A stretch of DNA of 17,504 nucleotides from NCBI GenBank assembly GCA_900767585.1, contig CAAFZP010000138.1, forward strand, positions 1 through 17,504, written 5' to 3'. This DNA is from Lachnospiraceae bacterium (GTDB lineage: Bacteria; Bacillota; Clostridia; Lachnospirales; Lachnospiraceae). Position 1 is the first letter of the stretch. Each line of letters starts with the position of its first letter. A program made the position numbers and the translations under genes. This document shows positions 1-7,561 of the stretch, piece by piece. The notes below the pieces were generated by a model, which was not told the origin of the DNA, did no database searches, and worked only from the letters and a program-made list of their open reading frames with translations.

Positions 1-1856
1 AAACTCACAATGATGCTGTATTTAGTGCCTATACACCAGAAATGCGTTTAGCACGTCGTAATAAGATTGTTACTGGGTTACCAGATACGTATGGTCGTGG
101 TCGTATCGTTGGTGATTACAGAAGAATCGCTCTTTACGGTATTGATCAGCTGATCGCTTGGAAGCAGGAAGATAAGGCTAACTGCGGCGATGGTAATATG
201 TACGATGACGTTATCCGTCAGAGAGAAGAGTTGACAGAGCAGATCAGACGTCTTCAGGAGATGAAGGTTATGGCTCAGTCATACGGCTATGATATTTCTA
301 AGCCGGCTTCAAACGCTAAGGAAGCTGTTCAGTGGTTATACTTTGGATACCTTGCAGCTATCAAGACACAGAATGGTGCTGCTATGTCCGTAGGACGTGT
401 ATCTACATTCCTTGATATCTATATCGAGAGAGATATTAAGGCTGGTAAGCTTACAGAGGCTCAGGCTCAGGAGCTTATCGATCACTTCACAATGAAGCTT
501 CGTATGGTTAAGTTCGCAAGAATTAAGTCATACAACGAGCTGTTCTCAGGTGACCCTGTATGGGCTACACTTGAAGTCGGTGGTATTGGTATGGACGGAC
601 GTTCAATGGTTACAAAGAACGACTACAGATTCCTTCATACTCTTGAGGATATGGGACCTGCTCCAGAGCCAAACCTTACAGTACTTTACTCTTCAGCATT
701 GCCTGGCAACTTCAAGACATATGCTGCTAAGATCTCTGTAAGAACAAGCTCAATCCAGTACGAGAACGATGATGTAATGAAGCCAATCTGGGGCGATGAT
801 TACTCAATCTGCTGTTGTGTATCTGCTACACAGACAGGTAAGGAAATGCAGTTCTTCGGAGCTCGTGCAAACCTTGCTAAGTGTCTCCTGTACGCTATCA
901 ACGGTGGTAAGGATGAGAAGTTCCTTGACAAGAAGACAGGTAAGCCAATGCAGGTAGGTCCTGACTACGCTCCTATTACTTCTGAGTACCTTGACTATGA
1001 TGAAGTACTTGCTAAGTACAAGCAGATGCTTGACTGGTTAGCAGGACTTTATGTAAATATCCTGAATCTGATTCAGTACATGCATGACAAGTACTACTAT
1101 GAATCAGCAGAGATGGCATTGATCGATACAGATGTACGTCGTACATTTGCTACAGGTATTGCCGGATTCTCACACGTTATCGATTCCCTTTCAGCGATCA
1201 AGTATGCTAAGGTTAAGGTTATCCGTAACGCAGAGACAGGACTTGCAGAAGACTTCGAGATCGAAGGCGAGTTCCCTAAGTATGGTAACGATGATGACAG
1301 AGCAGATGATATCGGTGTATGGCTGCTTCATGAGTTCCTTACAGACATCAAGAAGAGACACACATACCGTGATTCAGAGCCTACAACATCTATCCTTACA
1401 ATCACATCGAACGTAGTATATGGTAAGTTCACAGGTAACCTTCCAGATGGTAGACGTGCTTGGACACCATTTGCTCCAGGTGCTAACCCAAGCTACGGTG
1501 CTGAGACATCAGGACTTCTTGCATCTTTGAACTCAGTTGCTAAGATTCCTTATGAGTGGTCTTTGGATGGTATCTCAAATACTCAGACAATGAACCCATC
1601 TGCACTTGGTCATGATGAGGCTGAGAGAGCTGAGAAGCTTGTAAGCGCTATGGATGGATACTTCGATCAGGGCGCTCACCACTTGAACGTAAACGTATTC
1701 GGTAAGGATAAGCTCCTGGATGCTATGGAGAACCCAGATAAGCCAGAGTACGCTAACTTCACAATCCGTGTATCTGGATACGCTGTTAAGTTTATCTCTC
1801 TTACACGTGAGCAGCAGCTCGATGTTATCAACAGAACATTCCATGACTCACTTTAA
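1..1856 (+). CDS. pflB: Formate acetyltransferase (pyruvate formate-lyase), 5'-truncated by the window edge
   Basis: This glycyl-radical enzyme converts pyruvate and CoA to acetyl-CoA and formate in the anaerobic cytoplasm. The reading frame is open from base 3, so the first in-frame ATG (base 42) is internal; about 140-150 N-terminal residues are missing compared with the roughly 760-residue E. coli enzyme. Numbering from that ATG, the catalytic cysteine pair is C258-C259 in SICCCVSA, followed by the family signature MQFFGARANLAK. The glycine that carries the radical is G579 in RVSGYAV, 25 residues from the C-terminus, as expected. The DGRRAWTPFAPGANP stretch is also typical. Codon choice is strongly biased to a small preferred set (ctt, aca, gct, aag), unlike the chelatase genes downstream, which suggests very high expression. 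A terminator and then pflA, its activase, follow. Identification is secure; only the upstream promoter and N-terminus are unseen. Confidence 0.97.
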   Translation, partial: THNDAVFSAYTPEMRLARRNKIVTGLPDTYGRGRIVGDYRRIALYGIDQLIAWKQEDKANCGDGNMYDDVIRQREELTEQIRRLQEMKVMAQSYGYDISKPASNAKEAVQWLYFGYLAAIKTQNGAAMSVGRVSTFLDIYIERDIKAGKLTEAQAQELIDHFTMKLRMVKFARIKSYNELFSGDPVWATLEVGGIGMDGRSMVTKNDYRFLHTLEDMGPAPEPNLTVLYSSALPGNFKTYAAKISVRTSSIQYENDDVMKPIWGDDYSICCCVSATQTGKEMQFFGARANLAKCLLYAINGGKDEKFLDKKTGKPMQVGPDYAPITSEYLDYDEVLAKYKQMLDWLAGLYVNILNLIQYMHDKYYYESAEMALIDTDVRRTFATGIAGFSHVIDSLSAIKYAKVKVIRNAETGLAEDFEIEGEFPKYGNDDDRADDIGVWLLHEFLTDIKKRHTYRDSEPTTSILTITSNVVYGKFTGNLPDGRRAWTPFAPGANPSYGAETSGLLASLNSVAKIPYEWSLDGISNTQTMNPSALGHDEAERAEKLVSAMDGYFDQGAHHLNVNVFGKDKLLDAMENPDKPEYANFTIRVSGYAVKFISLTREQQLDVINRTFHDSL

Positions 1857-1902
1857 TTAGAAGTTTGTCAAAAATGTTTTTGATAGATAAGTAATTCACT
1901 GG

Positions 1903-1933
1903 AGTCCCGGAGATACTATCTCCGGGACTTTTT
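1903..1933 (+). terminator. Intrinsic terminator between pflB and pflA
   Basis: A perfect 11-bp stem (1903-1913 with 1919-1929) closes a 5-base TACTA loop and runs into a T tract (1929-1933). It begins 46 bases after the pflB stop and ends 28 bases before the pflA start. No strong promoter is visible between it and pflA. The likely reading is partial termination or 3'-end protection: abundant pflB message with lower read-through into pflA, which is needed only in catalytic amounts. Confidence 0.85.
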
Positions 1934-1961
1934 ATAAAAATAAAATTGTTAGAGGTGGAAC

Positions 1962-2810
1962 ATGCCGGAGAAGAAACAGATTTTAGGTTATATTCATTCA
2001 ACAGAAAGCTTTGGAGCCGTAGATGGACCAGGTATCCGATTTGTAGTATTTTTGCAGGGCTGTAAGATGCGTTGTAAATACTGTCATAATCCGGAGACGT
2101 GGAATCTCGTAACCGATTACACAAAGCTCTATGCAGACACAACGGATGATAAAGAACGAGAAGAACTCGAAAAGAAAATTGAAGAGAACACAAAACTGCT
2201 ACTAGATAAAGGCGTCAAGGTAGAAGCGAGAACTCCGGAAGATCTGCTCAAGCAGGCACTTCGTTATAAGCCTTATTGGAAGGGCGACGGAGGAATAACC
2301 GTCAGTGGAGGCGAAGCGCTTCTGCAGATGGACTTTTTGATTGAATTCTTCAAGCTTGCAAAAGCACAGGGGATTCACACAACGATTGATACAGCGGGCA
2401 ATCCATTTACAAGAGAGGAGCCTTTCTTCTCGAAGTTCAATGAACTGATGGCACTCACTGATTTGTTCCTGCTTGATATCAAGCAGATTGAGGATGACAA
2501 ACACCGGGAGCTGACAGGGTTCTCGAATAAGAATATATTAGACTTGGCACAGTATCTCTCCGATCAGGGAAAGCATATGTGGATTCGCCATGTCCTTGTG
2601 CCGGGCGTAACAACCGACGAAGCAGATCTGAAGAAGACGGCTGAGTTTATCAAGACCTTGAAGACGGTTGATCGTGTGGAGGTATTGCCATACCATAAGC
2701 TTGGAATCCAGGAGTGGGAACGCCTTGGAATCCCTTATAAGCTGGAAGGAATTGATCCTCCAACGGACGAACAGCAAAAAATCGCAAGAGAGATTCTGGA
2801 TGCAAAGTAA
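1962..2810 (+). CDS. pflA: Pyruvate formate-lyase activating enzyme (radical SAM)
   Basis: It abstracts a hydrogen from the PflB glycine using a 5'-deoxyadenosyl radical made from SAM at a [4Fe-4S] cluster. The cluster motif CxxxCxxC is C34-C38-C41 (GCKMRCKYCHNP), the SAM-contacting glycine-rich segment is TVSGGE at 113-118, and VLPYHKLG sits near the C-terminus, as in PflA proteins. At 282 residues it is longer than the roughly 245-residue E. coli protein. The excess is a highly charged, probably helical insert at about residues 48-85, directly after the HNPETW segment. That insert has no cysteines, so it is not an extra ferredoxin-like cluster domain. The start is supported by GAGGTGG (1952-1958). 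The neighbour pflB is its substrate. Function is secure; the role of the insert is unknown. Confidence 0.96.
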   Translation: MPEKKQILGYIHSTESFGAVDGPGIRFVVFLQGCKMRCKYCHNPETWNLVTDYTKLYADTTDDKEREELEKKIEENTKLLLDKGVKVEARTPEDLLKQALRYKPYWKGDGGITVSGGEALLQMDFLIEFFKLAKAQGIHTTIDTAGNPFTREEPFFSKFNELMALTDLFLLDIKQIEDDKHRELTGFSNKNILDLAQYLSDQGKHMWIRHVLVPGVTTDEADLKKTAEFIKTLKTVDRVEVLPYHKLGIQEWERLGIPYKLEGIDPPTDEQQKIAREILDAK

Positions 2811-2857
2811 GCTTTGCAAATAGGACAAGTATAAGATAATTTAAGAAAATGAATGAG

Positions 2858-2896
2858 AATGCGCAACATTCAGGAATACGAGTGTTGCGCATTTTT
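2858..2896 (+). terminator. Intrinsic terminator after pflA
   Basis: An 11-bp perfect stem AATGCGCAACA / TGTTGCGCATT (2858-2868 with 2883-2893) can be extended by G-U and A-U pairs. It is followed by TTTTT (2892-2896). It ends the pfl unit before the metNIQ promoter. The A-rich 5' flank is weak, so it probably works mainly in the + direction. Confidence 0.88.
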
Positions 2897-2948
2897 GATA
2901 TAGGGAAAGGTTATAACAAACAATTATTTTTATGTATGGCTGTCTGTA

Positions 2949-2977
2949 TTGACATAGCAGAGCAAGCGCGTTATAAT
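2949..2977 (+). promoter_or_regulatory. Consensus sigma-70-type promoter for metNIQ
   Basis: A perfect -35 TTGACA (2949-2954) and a perfect -10 TATAAT (2972-2977) are separated by 17 bases. Transcription would start near 2984, giving an untranslated leader of about 75 bases before metN. That leader shows no obvious S-box (SAM-I) riboswitch core and no terminator-like stem, so control of this importer by a SAM riboswitch is not apparent here. A perfect consensus suggests strong basal transcription or control by a repressor. Confidence 0.85.
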
Positions 2978-3059
2978 CTGAAACCATGAAAGGGAAATAA
3001 ATAGTATTTCAGATAGGGAAAGTAGGAATTAAAACCTGCAAAGGAAAGGAAGTACGTCT

Positions 3060-4106
3060 ATGGCAATCATCCAGATACAAGATGTATCCAAAAAATTTCA
3101 GACAAAGGACGGCGAAATCGATGCGTTGAAGCATGTGACGCTCGACATCGAAGCCGGAGACATATATGGTATTATCGGTATGTCCGGTGCAGGAAAAAGT
3201 ACACTCGTACGATGCATCAACCATATCGAGGTTCCGACCGACGGAACTGTGATCGTGCAGGATAAGGATCTGAGCAAGCTTTCCGAGAAAGAGCTTCGCA
3301 AGCAGCGGGAGCATATCGGAATGATCTTCCAGCATTTCAACCTGCTGATGCAGAAGTCCGTATTGGATAATGTATGCTTCCCGTTGTTCATTCAGGGGAA
3401 GTCGAAGGCAGAGGCAAAGAAGAAAGCCTATGAGCTTCTGGATATCGTAGGTCTGAAGGATCGTGCCAAAGCGTATCCATCCCAGTTATCCGGTGGACAG
3501 AAACAGCGTGTGGCAATCGCAAGAGCTTTAGCTTCTGATCCACAGATTCTTCTGTGTGATGAGGCAACGAGTGCGTTAGACCCACAGACAACTTCTTCGA
3601 TTCTCGCGTTGCTGCAGGATATCAACAAACGGTTTGGTATTACGATCGTCGTAATTACACACCAGATGGCAGTTGTCCGGGAAATCTGTAACCGGGTAGC
3701 AATCATGAAGGATGGACAGGTGGTCGAGAACGGAAGTACCGTGGAGATCTTCAATCATCCAAAGTCAGAGGTGGCAAGAGATCTGCTTAGAAAGGACGAT
3801 GGCGGAGATACTACCGGTGACGATCAGCAGACAGCAAACCAGATTCAGGACGGAACGAAGATACGAATCGTATTTACAGAAAACTCCGCGTTTGAACCGG
3901 TCATTGCAAATATGATTCTGACATTTAAGGAGCCGATCAACATCCTGAAAGCAGCAACCAAGAATGTCGGTGGCGTGGCAAAGGGAGAGATGATATTAGA
4001 GATTCCGAATGGTTCCACAAATGTGAAAGCGATGGAACAGTATCTGATCGACCGGGGACTTGAATTAGAAGAGTTGGCAGAGACAAAGACAGGAGGTGCG
4101 TTCTAA
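3060..4106 (+). CDS. metN: Methionine ABC transporter, ATP-binding subunit with C-terminal NIL domain
   Basis: This cytoplasmic ATPase powers uptake of methionine through MetI. The ABC domain occupies about residues 1-240. Visible motifs are Walker A GMSGAGKST (40-48), Q-loop Q91, signature LSGGQ (143-147), Walker B ending D167-E168 and switch H201. A polar Asp/Gly/Thr/Gln-rich linker (about 243-262) leads to a NIL-type domain (about 265-345), the regulatory methionine-binding domain that in E. coli MetN inhibits transport when methionine is plentiful. Its length of 348 fits MetN (about 343). The start follows GGAAAGGAAG (3042-3051). The stop overlaps the metI start by one base (TAATG), implying translational coupling. 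The substrate could include methionine sulfoxide or D-methionine; other NIL-family importers cannot be excluded, but methionine is the strong default. Confidence 0.95.
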   Translation: MAIIQIQDVSKKFQTKDGEIDALKHVTLDIEAGDIYGIIGMSGAGKSTLVRCINHIEVPTDGTVIVQDKDLSKLSEKELRKQREHIGMIFQHFNLLMQKSVLDNVCFPLFIQGKSKAEAKKKAYELLDIVGLKDRAKAYPSQLSGGQKQRVAIARALASDPQILLCDEATSALDPQTTSSILALLQDINKRFGITIVVITHQMAVVREICNRVAIMKDGQVVENGSTVEIFNHPKSEVARDLLRKDDGGDTTGDDQQTANQIQDGTKIRIVFTENSAFEPVIANMILTFKEPINILKAATKNVGGVAKGEMILEIPNGSTNVKAMEQYLIDRGLELEELAETKTGGAF

Positions 4107-4765
4107 TGTGGACAGAACAGGTTCGTTCCATGATTGGAACAGGTATTCTTGAGACGTTATACATGACAGTTGTTTCAACTGTATTTGGATATTTATTTGG
4201 ACTGCCGATGGGAATTCTCCTCTGTATCACAGATAAAGAGGGATTGAAGCCAAACAAGGTGGTATATAAGATTCTGGATGTGATCGCGAATATCGTGCGA
4301 AGCATACCGTTTTTGATCTTATTGATCCTGCTGATTCCATTTACAAGATTGTTGCTTGGAAAAAGCTATGGTTCTACCGCAACGATCGTCCCACTGACGG
4401 CAGCGGCGATTCCGTTTATCGCAAGAATGGTAGAGTCTTCGCTCAAGGAAGTTGATTATGGAGTCATCGAAGCGGCAAAGGCAATGGGAGCAAGCAACAG
4501 CAGAATCATCTTCAAGGTATTGCTTGTTGAGGCGAGAACTTCCCTGATTACAGGCGCAACGATTGCAATCGGAACCATTCTTGGATATTCCGCGATGGCA
4601 GGTGCGGTCGGCGGTGGCGGACTTGGTGATATCGCAGTCCGTTACGGATATTACCGGTATCAGACAGACATCATGCTTGTTACGGTGGCGTTGCTGATCG
4701 TGATCGTACAGGTATTCCAGTCGGTTGGTATGTTCGTTGCAAACCGTCTGGACCGCAGAAAATAA
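4106..4765 (+). CDS. metI: Methionine ABC transporter, permease subunit
   Basis: This integral membrane permease forms the translocation channel as a dimer with two MetN ATPases. At 219 residues it matches the usual MetI size (about 217). Five hydrophobic segments are visible at roughly 15-40, 56-80, 92-110, 147-172 and 188-212. The cytoplasmic coupling loop carries the EAA motif EAAKAMGAS (122-130). A glycine-rich AGAVGGGGLGDIA stretch near residue 170 is typical of MetI. AGGAGGT (4091-4097) lies inside the end of metN, 8 bases before the ATG at 4106. It overlaps metN by one base and precedes metQ by 118 bases, as expected for a metNIQ operon. Confidence 0.95.
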   Translation: MWTEQVRSMIGTGILETLYMTVVSTVFGYLFGLPMGILLCITDKEGLKPNKVVYKILDVIANIVRSIPFLILLILLIPFTRLLLGKSYGSTATIVPLTAAAIPFIARMVESSLKEVDYGVIEAAKAMGASNSRIIFKVLLVEARTSLITGATIAIGTILGYSAMAGAVGGGGLGDIAVRYGYYRYQTDIMLVTVALLIVIVQVFQSVGMFVANRLDRRK

Positions 4766-4777
4766 TTTGCAATATAT

Positions 4778-4809
4778 GCGGGTATCGGAATGTGCACACC
4801 GGAACCTGC
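4778..4809 (+). other. Possible RNA hairpin in the metI-metQ gap
   Basis: GCGGGT (4778-4783) can pair with ACCTGC (4804-4809) using one G-U pair. Inside lie a short CGG/CCG pairing and the perfect palindrome TGTGCACA (4791-4798). No T tract follows, so it is not an obvious terminator. It could be a processing or stability element that raises metQ message over metNI, a common need because binding proteins are made in excess. The evidence is only a short imperfect stem. Confidence 0.3.
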
Positions 4810-4883
4810 TTATATATAAAGTAATGGATCATTTTATAAAAGTTTTCAATGATTACAAAAACAGGAAAGAGAGGACATGAATT

Positions 4884-5711
4884 ATGAAGAAATCAATTAA
4901 GAAATTACTCGCACTGACACTGACAGGTGCATTTTTGGTAGGAGCACTCACAGGCTGCGGAAAGAGCGGCGAGGACGATAAGACAATCACAGTTGCAGCA
5001 TCTGCAACACCACACGCTGAGATTCTGGAGTATGCAAAGGATAAGCTTAAGGAGCAGGGTTATGATCTGCAGGTGACTGTCTTTGATGACTATGTAAAGC
5101 CAAACGAAGTGGTAGAAAGCGGAGACTTCGATGCCAACTACTTCCAGCATGTACCATATCTGGAAAGCTTCAATGAGGAGAAGGGTACACACCTTGCAGT
5201 TGCAGGTAAGATCCACTATGAGCCATTCGGTATCTATCCGGGAACAAAGAAGAGCTTGGATGAAATCGCAGATGGCGATTCTATCGCAGTACCAAACGAT
5301 ACAACAAACGAGGCAAGAGCATTGCTTCTTCTGCAGGATAATGGCATCATCACATTGAAGGATGGCGCAGGTATCAACGCAACGGTCAATGACATCGCTG
5401 AGAATCCACATAATGTAAAGATCGTTGAGCTTGAGGCTGCACAGGTAGCCAGAGTTGTCGATGAGACAGCATTTGTCGTATTGAATGGTAACTATGCACT
5501 TGCTGCCGGTTTCTCTGTAGGAAAGGATGCCCTTGCTTACGAGAAGAGTGATTCTGAAGCTGCTAAGACATATGTAAATGTAATCGCAGTGAAGGAAGGA
5601 AACGAGGACAGCGCAAAGATCAAGGCATTGGTAGATGTATTGAAGTCTGACGATGTGAAGAAATACATCAACGATACTTACGATGGAGCAGTTCTTCCTT
5701 ATGAGGAGTAA
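4884..5711 (+). CDS. metQ: Methionine-binding lipoprotein of the ABC importer
   Basis: This is the extracellular, membrane-anchored substrate-binding protein that delivers methionine to MetNI. The N-terminus is a lipoprotein signal: basic MKKSIKK, a hydrophobic core and lipobox LTGC with the lipidated cysteine at residue 25. The rest (about 33-275) is an NLPA/MetQ domain. Family hallmarks include SATPHAEIL (40-48), ANYFQH and the NDTTNEARALLLLQ segment. Length 275 is standard. A GAGAGG site (4869-4874) precedes the ATG at 4884; an ATG at 4877 is out of frame. Codon bias is strong and close to that of pflB, consistent with high expression. A strong terminator follows, closing the operon. Confidence 0.95.
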   Translation: MKKSIKKLLALTLTGAFLVGALTGCGKSGEDDKTITVAASATPHAEILEYAKDKLKEQGYDLQVTVFDDYVKPNEVVESGDFDANYFQHVPYLESFNEEKGTHLAVAGKIHYEPFGIYPGTKKSLDEIADGDSIAVPNDTTNEARALLLLQDNGIITLKDGAGINATVNDIAENPHNVKIVELEAAQVARVVDETAFVVLNGNYALAAGFSVGKDALAYEKSDSEAAKTYVNVIAVKEGNEDSAKIKALVDVLKSDDVKKYINDTYDGAVLPYEE

Positions 5712-5774
5712 TTGGATTGAGTGGAACCAATAAGAATTTGTTATATACAAAATAAAAACATATAAACCACAGAT

Positions 5775-5819
5775 AAACGCTCTGCTGTATGGGATGTATT
5801 CCATATGGCAGGGCGTTTT
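5775..5819 (+). terminator. Intrinsic terminator of metNIQ
   Basis: A stem of about 18 pairs (5775-5792 with 5801-5818) includes several G-U pairs. It closes an 8-base loop and ends in TTTT (5816-5819). The 5' side starts with AAA. It lies 63 bases past the metQ stop. Confidence 0.88.
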
Positions 5820-6055
5820 GCCGCTGCAGGAAGGTATAAATGATATGGAGAGGATATAAAATCTGCTATGAACACATGGAAATAGCATACAACATAAAAA
5901 TCTAAAGTAAATACCTTGAATATAGAGAAAAAATATAGAAAAATATCAATTTAACTCTTGTTTTTTGCGGGAAATGTCTATAGAATAGTAAACAGACGGT
6001 TTAAATGCATAATTTACACGATGCAAATAAATGTGAAAGGTATAAGGTAGCTGAA
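5820..6055. other. AT-rich intergenic stretch between metQ terminator and the aminotransferase
   Basis: With the metQ trailer this makes a gap of about 344 bases without a confident gene. It contains a candidate promoter (5958-5986), a possible 21-codon reading frame at 5840-5905 preceded by AGGAAGG, and a run of A-rich sequence (5890-5950). I see no riboswitch, RNA gene or repeat in it. Confidence 0.6.
5958..5986 (+). promoter_or_regulatory. Candidate promoter for the aminotransferase gene
   Basis: TTGTTT (5958-5963) and TAGAAT (5981-5986) are spaced by 17 bases, matching the -35 and -10 consensus at 4/6 and 5/6. The upstream A-rich tract resembles an UP element. Transcription from here would give a leader of about 65 bases to the preferred start at 6056. 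Confidence 0.5.
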
Positions 6056-7339
6056 ATGAAGAAATACAAGGATATGAGTAAAGACGAGTTATTGACATTA
6101 AAAGCCGCTCTTATGGAGGAATACAAGGAAGAACAGGCAAAAGGTCTCAGCCTCAATATGGCAAGAGGAAAGCCTGGATTCTCCCAGCTGGCACTTTCTA
6201 TGGAGATGTTAGATGAGATTAATAGCAAATCTGATATGCGTACCTTGCTTGGAAATGATACAAGAAACTATGGCGATCTGGATGGTATCGGAGAGTGTCG
6301 TCAGCTTATGGCAGACATGATGGAAGTCAAGAAGGAGAACATCATCGTATATGGTAACTCCAGTCTGAACGTTATGTACGATACAGTTTCCCGTTCGATG
6401 ACACACGGTGTCAATGGTTCGACTCCTTGGTGCAAGCTGGATAAGGTCAAGTTCCTCTGCCCGGTACCTGGATATGACAGACATTTTAAAATCACAGAGT
6501 TTTTCGGCATTGAGATGATCAACATCCCGATGAATTCCGATGGACCGGATATGGATCTGGTTGAGAAATACGTAAATAACGATGCCGCAGTGAAGGGTAT
6601 CTGGTGTGTGCCGAAATATTCAAATCCAACCGGAATCGTATATTCCGATGAGGTGGTAAGAAAATTTGCAGCATTAAAGCCGGCAGCCGAAGACTTCCGT
6701 ATCTTTTGGGATAATGCATACTGCATCCATCATCTGTATAAGGATCAGCAGGCAGAAATCCCGAATATCTTAGAGGAGTGTGCGAAGGCAGGGAATCCAG
6801 ACATGGCATATATGTTTGCTTCGACATCGAAGATTACATTCCCTGGTTCCGGTGTTTCTGCAATCGCAACGTCTACAACAAATGTAGAGTTTATCAAGCA
6901 GCAGTTAACCGTACAGACAATCGGTCATGATAAGATCAATCAGCTCCGTCATACAAGATTCTTCAAGAATATTGACGGATTGAAGGCACATATGGAGAAA
7001 CATGCAGATATCTTACGTCCGAAGTTCGAGGCAGTTTTAAATGCATTTGATAAAGAGCTTGCGGGCTTGGAGATTGGTTCATGGGTAAAGCCGCTTGGCG
7101 GATATTTCATTTCCTTTGATGCACTCGAGGGCTGTGCGAAGAAGATCGTTGCAATGTGTAAGGATGCAGGCGTGGTACTGACAGGCGCCGGTGCAACCTA
7201 TCCGTATGGCAAAGATCCAAAAGACAGCAACATCCGTATTGCTCCTTCGTTCCCATCTGTCGAAGAGATGGAAGCCGCATCGAAGATTTTCGTGCTTTGC
7301 GTGAAGCTTGCAAGTATCGATAAGTATCTGGAAGCATAA
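6056..7339 (+). CDS. Aspartate aminotransferase-like enzyme, type Ic (fold-type I PLP)
   Basis: This PLP-dependent transaminase probably interconverts aspartate/oxaloacetate and glutamate/2-oxoglutarate. Numbered from ATG 6056 (427 residues), the PLP lysine is K259 in FASTSK. NPTG lies at 190-193, and D219-N220 in FWDNAYCIHHLY supply the residues that contact the cofactor. The N-terminal MARGKP motif and the overall pattern match the Asp_aminotransf (Aminotran_MocR-like) family that includes corynebacterial-type AspT. I chose 6056 over the in-frame ATG at 6005: an AAGG (6044-6047) lies 8 bases upstream of it, nothing like a ribosome site precedes 6005, and MKKYKDMSKDEL is the family-like start. 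It stands alone between a candidate promoter and a terminator. Substrate is inferred from family; other amino acids are possible. Confidence 0.88.
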   Translation: MKKYKDMSKDELLTLKAALMEEYKEEQAKGLSLNMARGKPGFSQLALSMEMLDEINSKSDMRTLLGNDTRNYGDLDGIGECRQLMADMMEVKKENIIVYGNSSLNVMYDTVSRSMTHGVNGSTPWCKLDKVKFLCPVPGYDRHFKITEFFGIEMINIPMNSDGPDMDLVEKYVNNDAAVKGIWCVPKYSNPTGIVYSDEVVRKFAALKPAAEDFRIFWDNAYCIHHLYKDQQAEIPNILEECAKAGNPDMAYMFASTSKITFPGSGVSAIATSTTNVEFIKQQLTVQTIGHDKINQLRHTRFFKNIDGLKAHMEKHADILRPKFEAVLNAFDKELAGLEIGSWVKPLGGYFISFDALEGCAKKIVAMCKDAGVVLTGAGATYPYGKDPKDSNIRIAPSFPSVEEMEAASKIFVLCVKLASIDKYLEA

Positions 7340-7370
7340 GCTTGCCAGGGCAATTATATAGAGAGTAATC

Positions 7371-7402
7371 AAATCCCGGTGTGAAAGCACCGGGATTTTT
7401 TG
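7371..7402 (+). terminator. Intrinsic terminator after the aminotransferase
   Basis: AAATCCCGGTG (7371-7381) pairs with CACCGGGATTT (7388-7398). A further T-G pair closes a GAAA tetraloop (7383-7386), and a run of six T follows (7396-7401). This is a compact, strong terminator 31 bases after the stop codon. Confidence 0.92.
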
Positions 7403-7449
7403 CATGGATTTAACAGTATTATGATGGTTTTATGATAGAACCGGGTGAT

Positions 7450-7474
7450 AGTATCTGCTAGGATCATTTATAAT
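7450..7474 (+). promoter_or_regulatory. Candidate promoter before the membrane protein/DUF438 pair
   Basis: A perfect -10 TATAAT sits at 7469-7474. The best -35 match is weak (GTGATA at 7445-7450, 18-base spacing), which would fit activator-dependent or regulated transcription. It is about 88 bases upstream of the ATG at 7562. Confidence 0.42.
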
Positions 7475-7510
7475 TGGGAAATATATGCAATCGTGAACAG
7501 CCTTCCGGAT

Positions 7511-7538
7511 ATTGGTGATCGCTGTTTGGTAATTGGTG
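7511..7538. repeat. Short direct repeat ATTGGTG, possible operator
   Basis: ATTGGTG occurs at 7511-7517 and 7532-7538, 21 bases apart (about two DNA turns). Both copies are followed by ATC or TATC. They lie downstream of the candidate -10 and before the start codon at 7562, a position suited to a repressor site. Seven bases is short enough to be chance. Confidence 0.3.
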
Positions 7539-7561
7539 TATCAGGATACGGAGAATAAGAT

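Noticed and set aside
2986..3000. Four-codon frame ATG-AAA-GGG-AAA-TAA in the metN leader
   Set aside because: It is too short to judge and lies almost at the predicted transcript start, with no room for a ribosome site.
4905..5888. Long minus-strand open frame (327 codons) opposite metQ
   Set aside because: Its product is cysteine- and isoleucine-rich with no domain pattern, and it mirrors the strongly biased codons of a certain gene, metQ. It also runs through the metQ terminator.
6005..6055. Upstream ATG 6005 as the start of the aminotransferase
   Set aside because: No ribosome site precedes it and the 17 extra residues (MHNLHDANKC...) do not look like the family N-terminus; ATG 6056 has a spaced AAGG.
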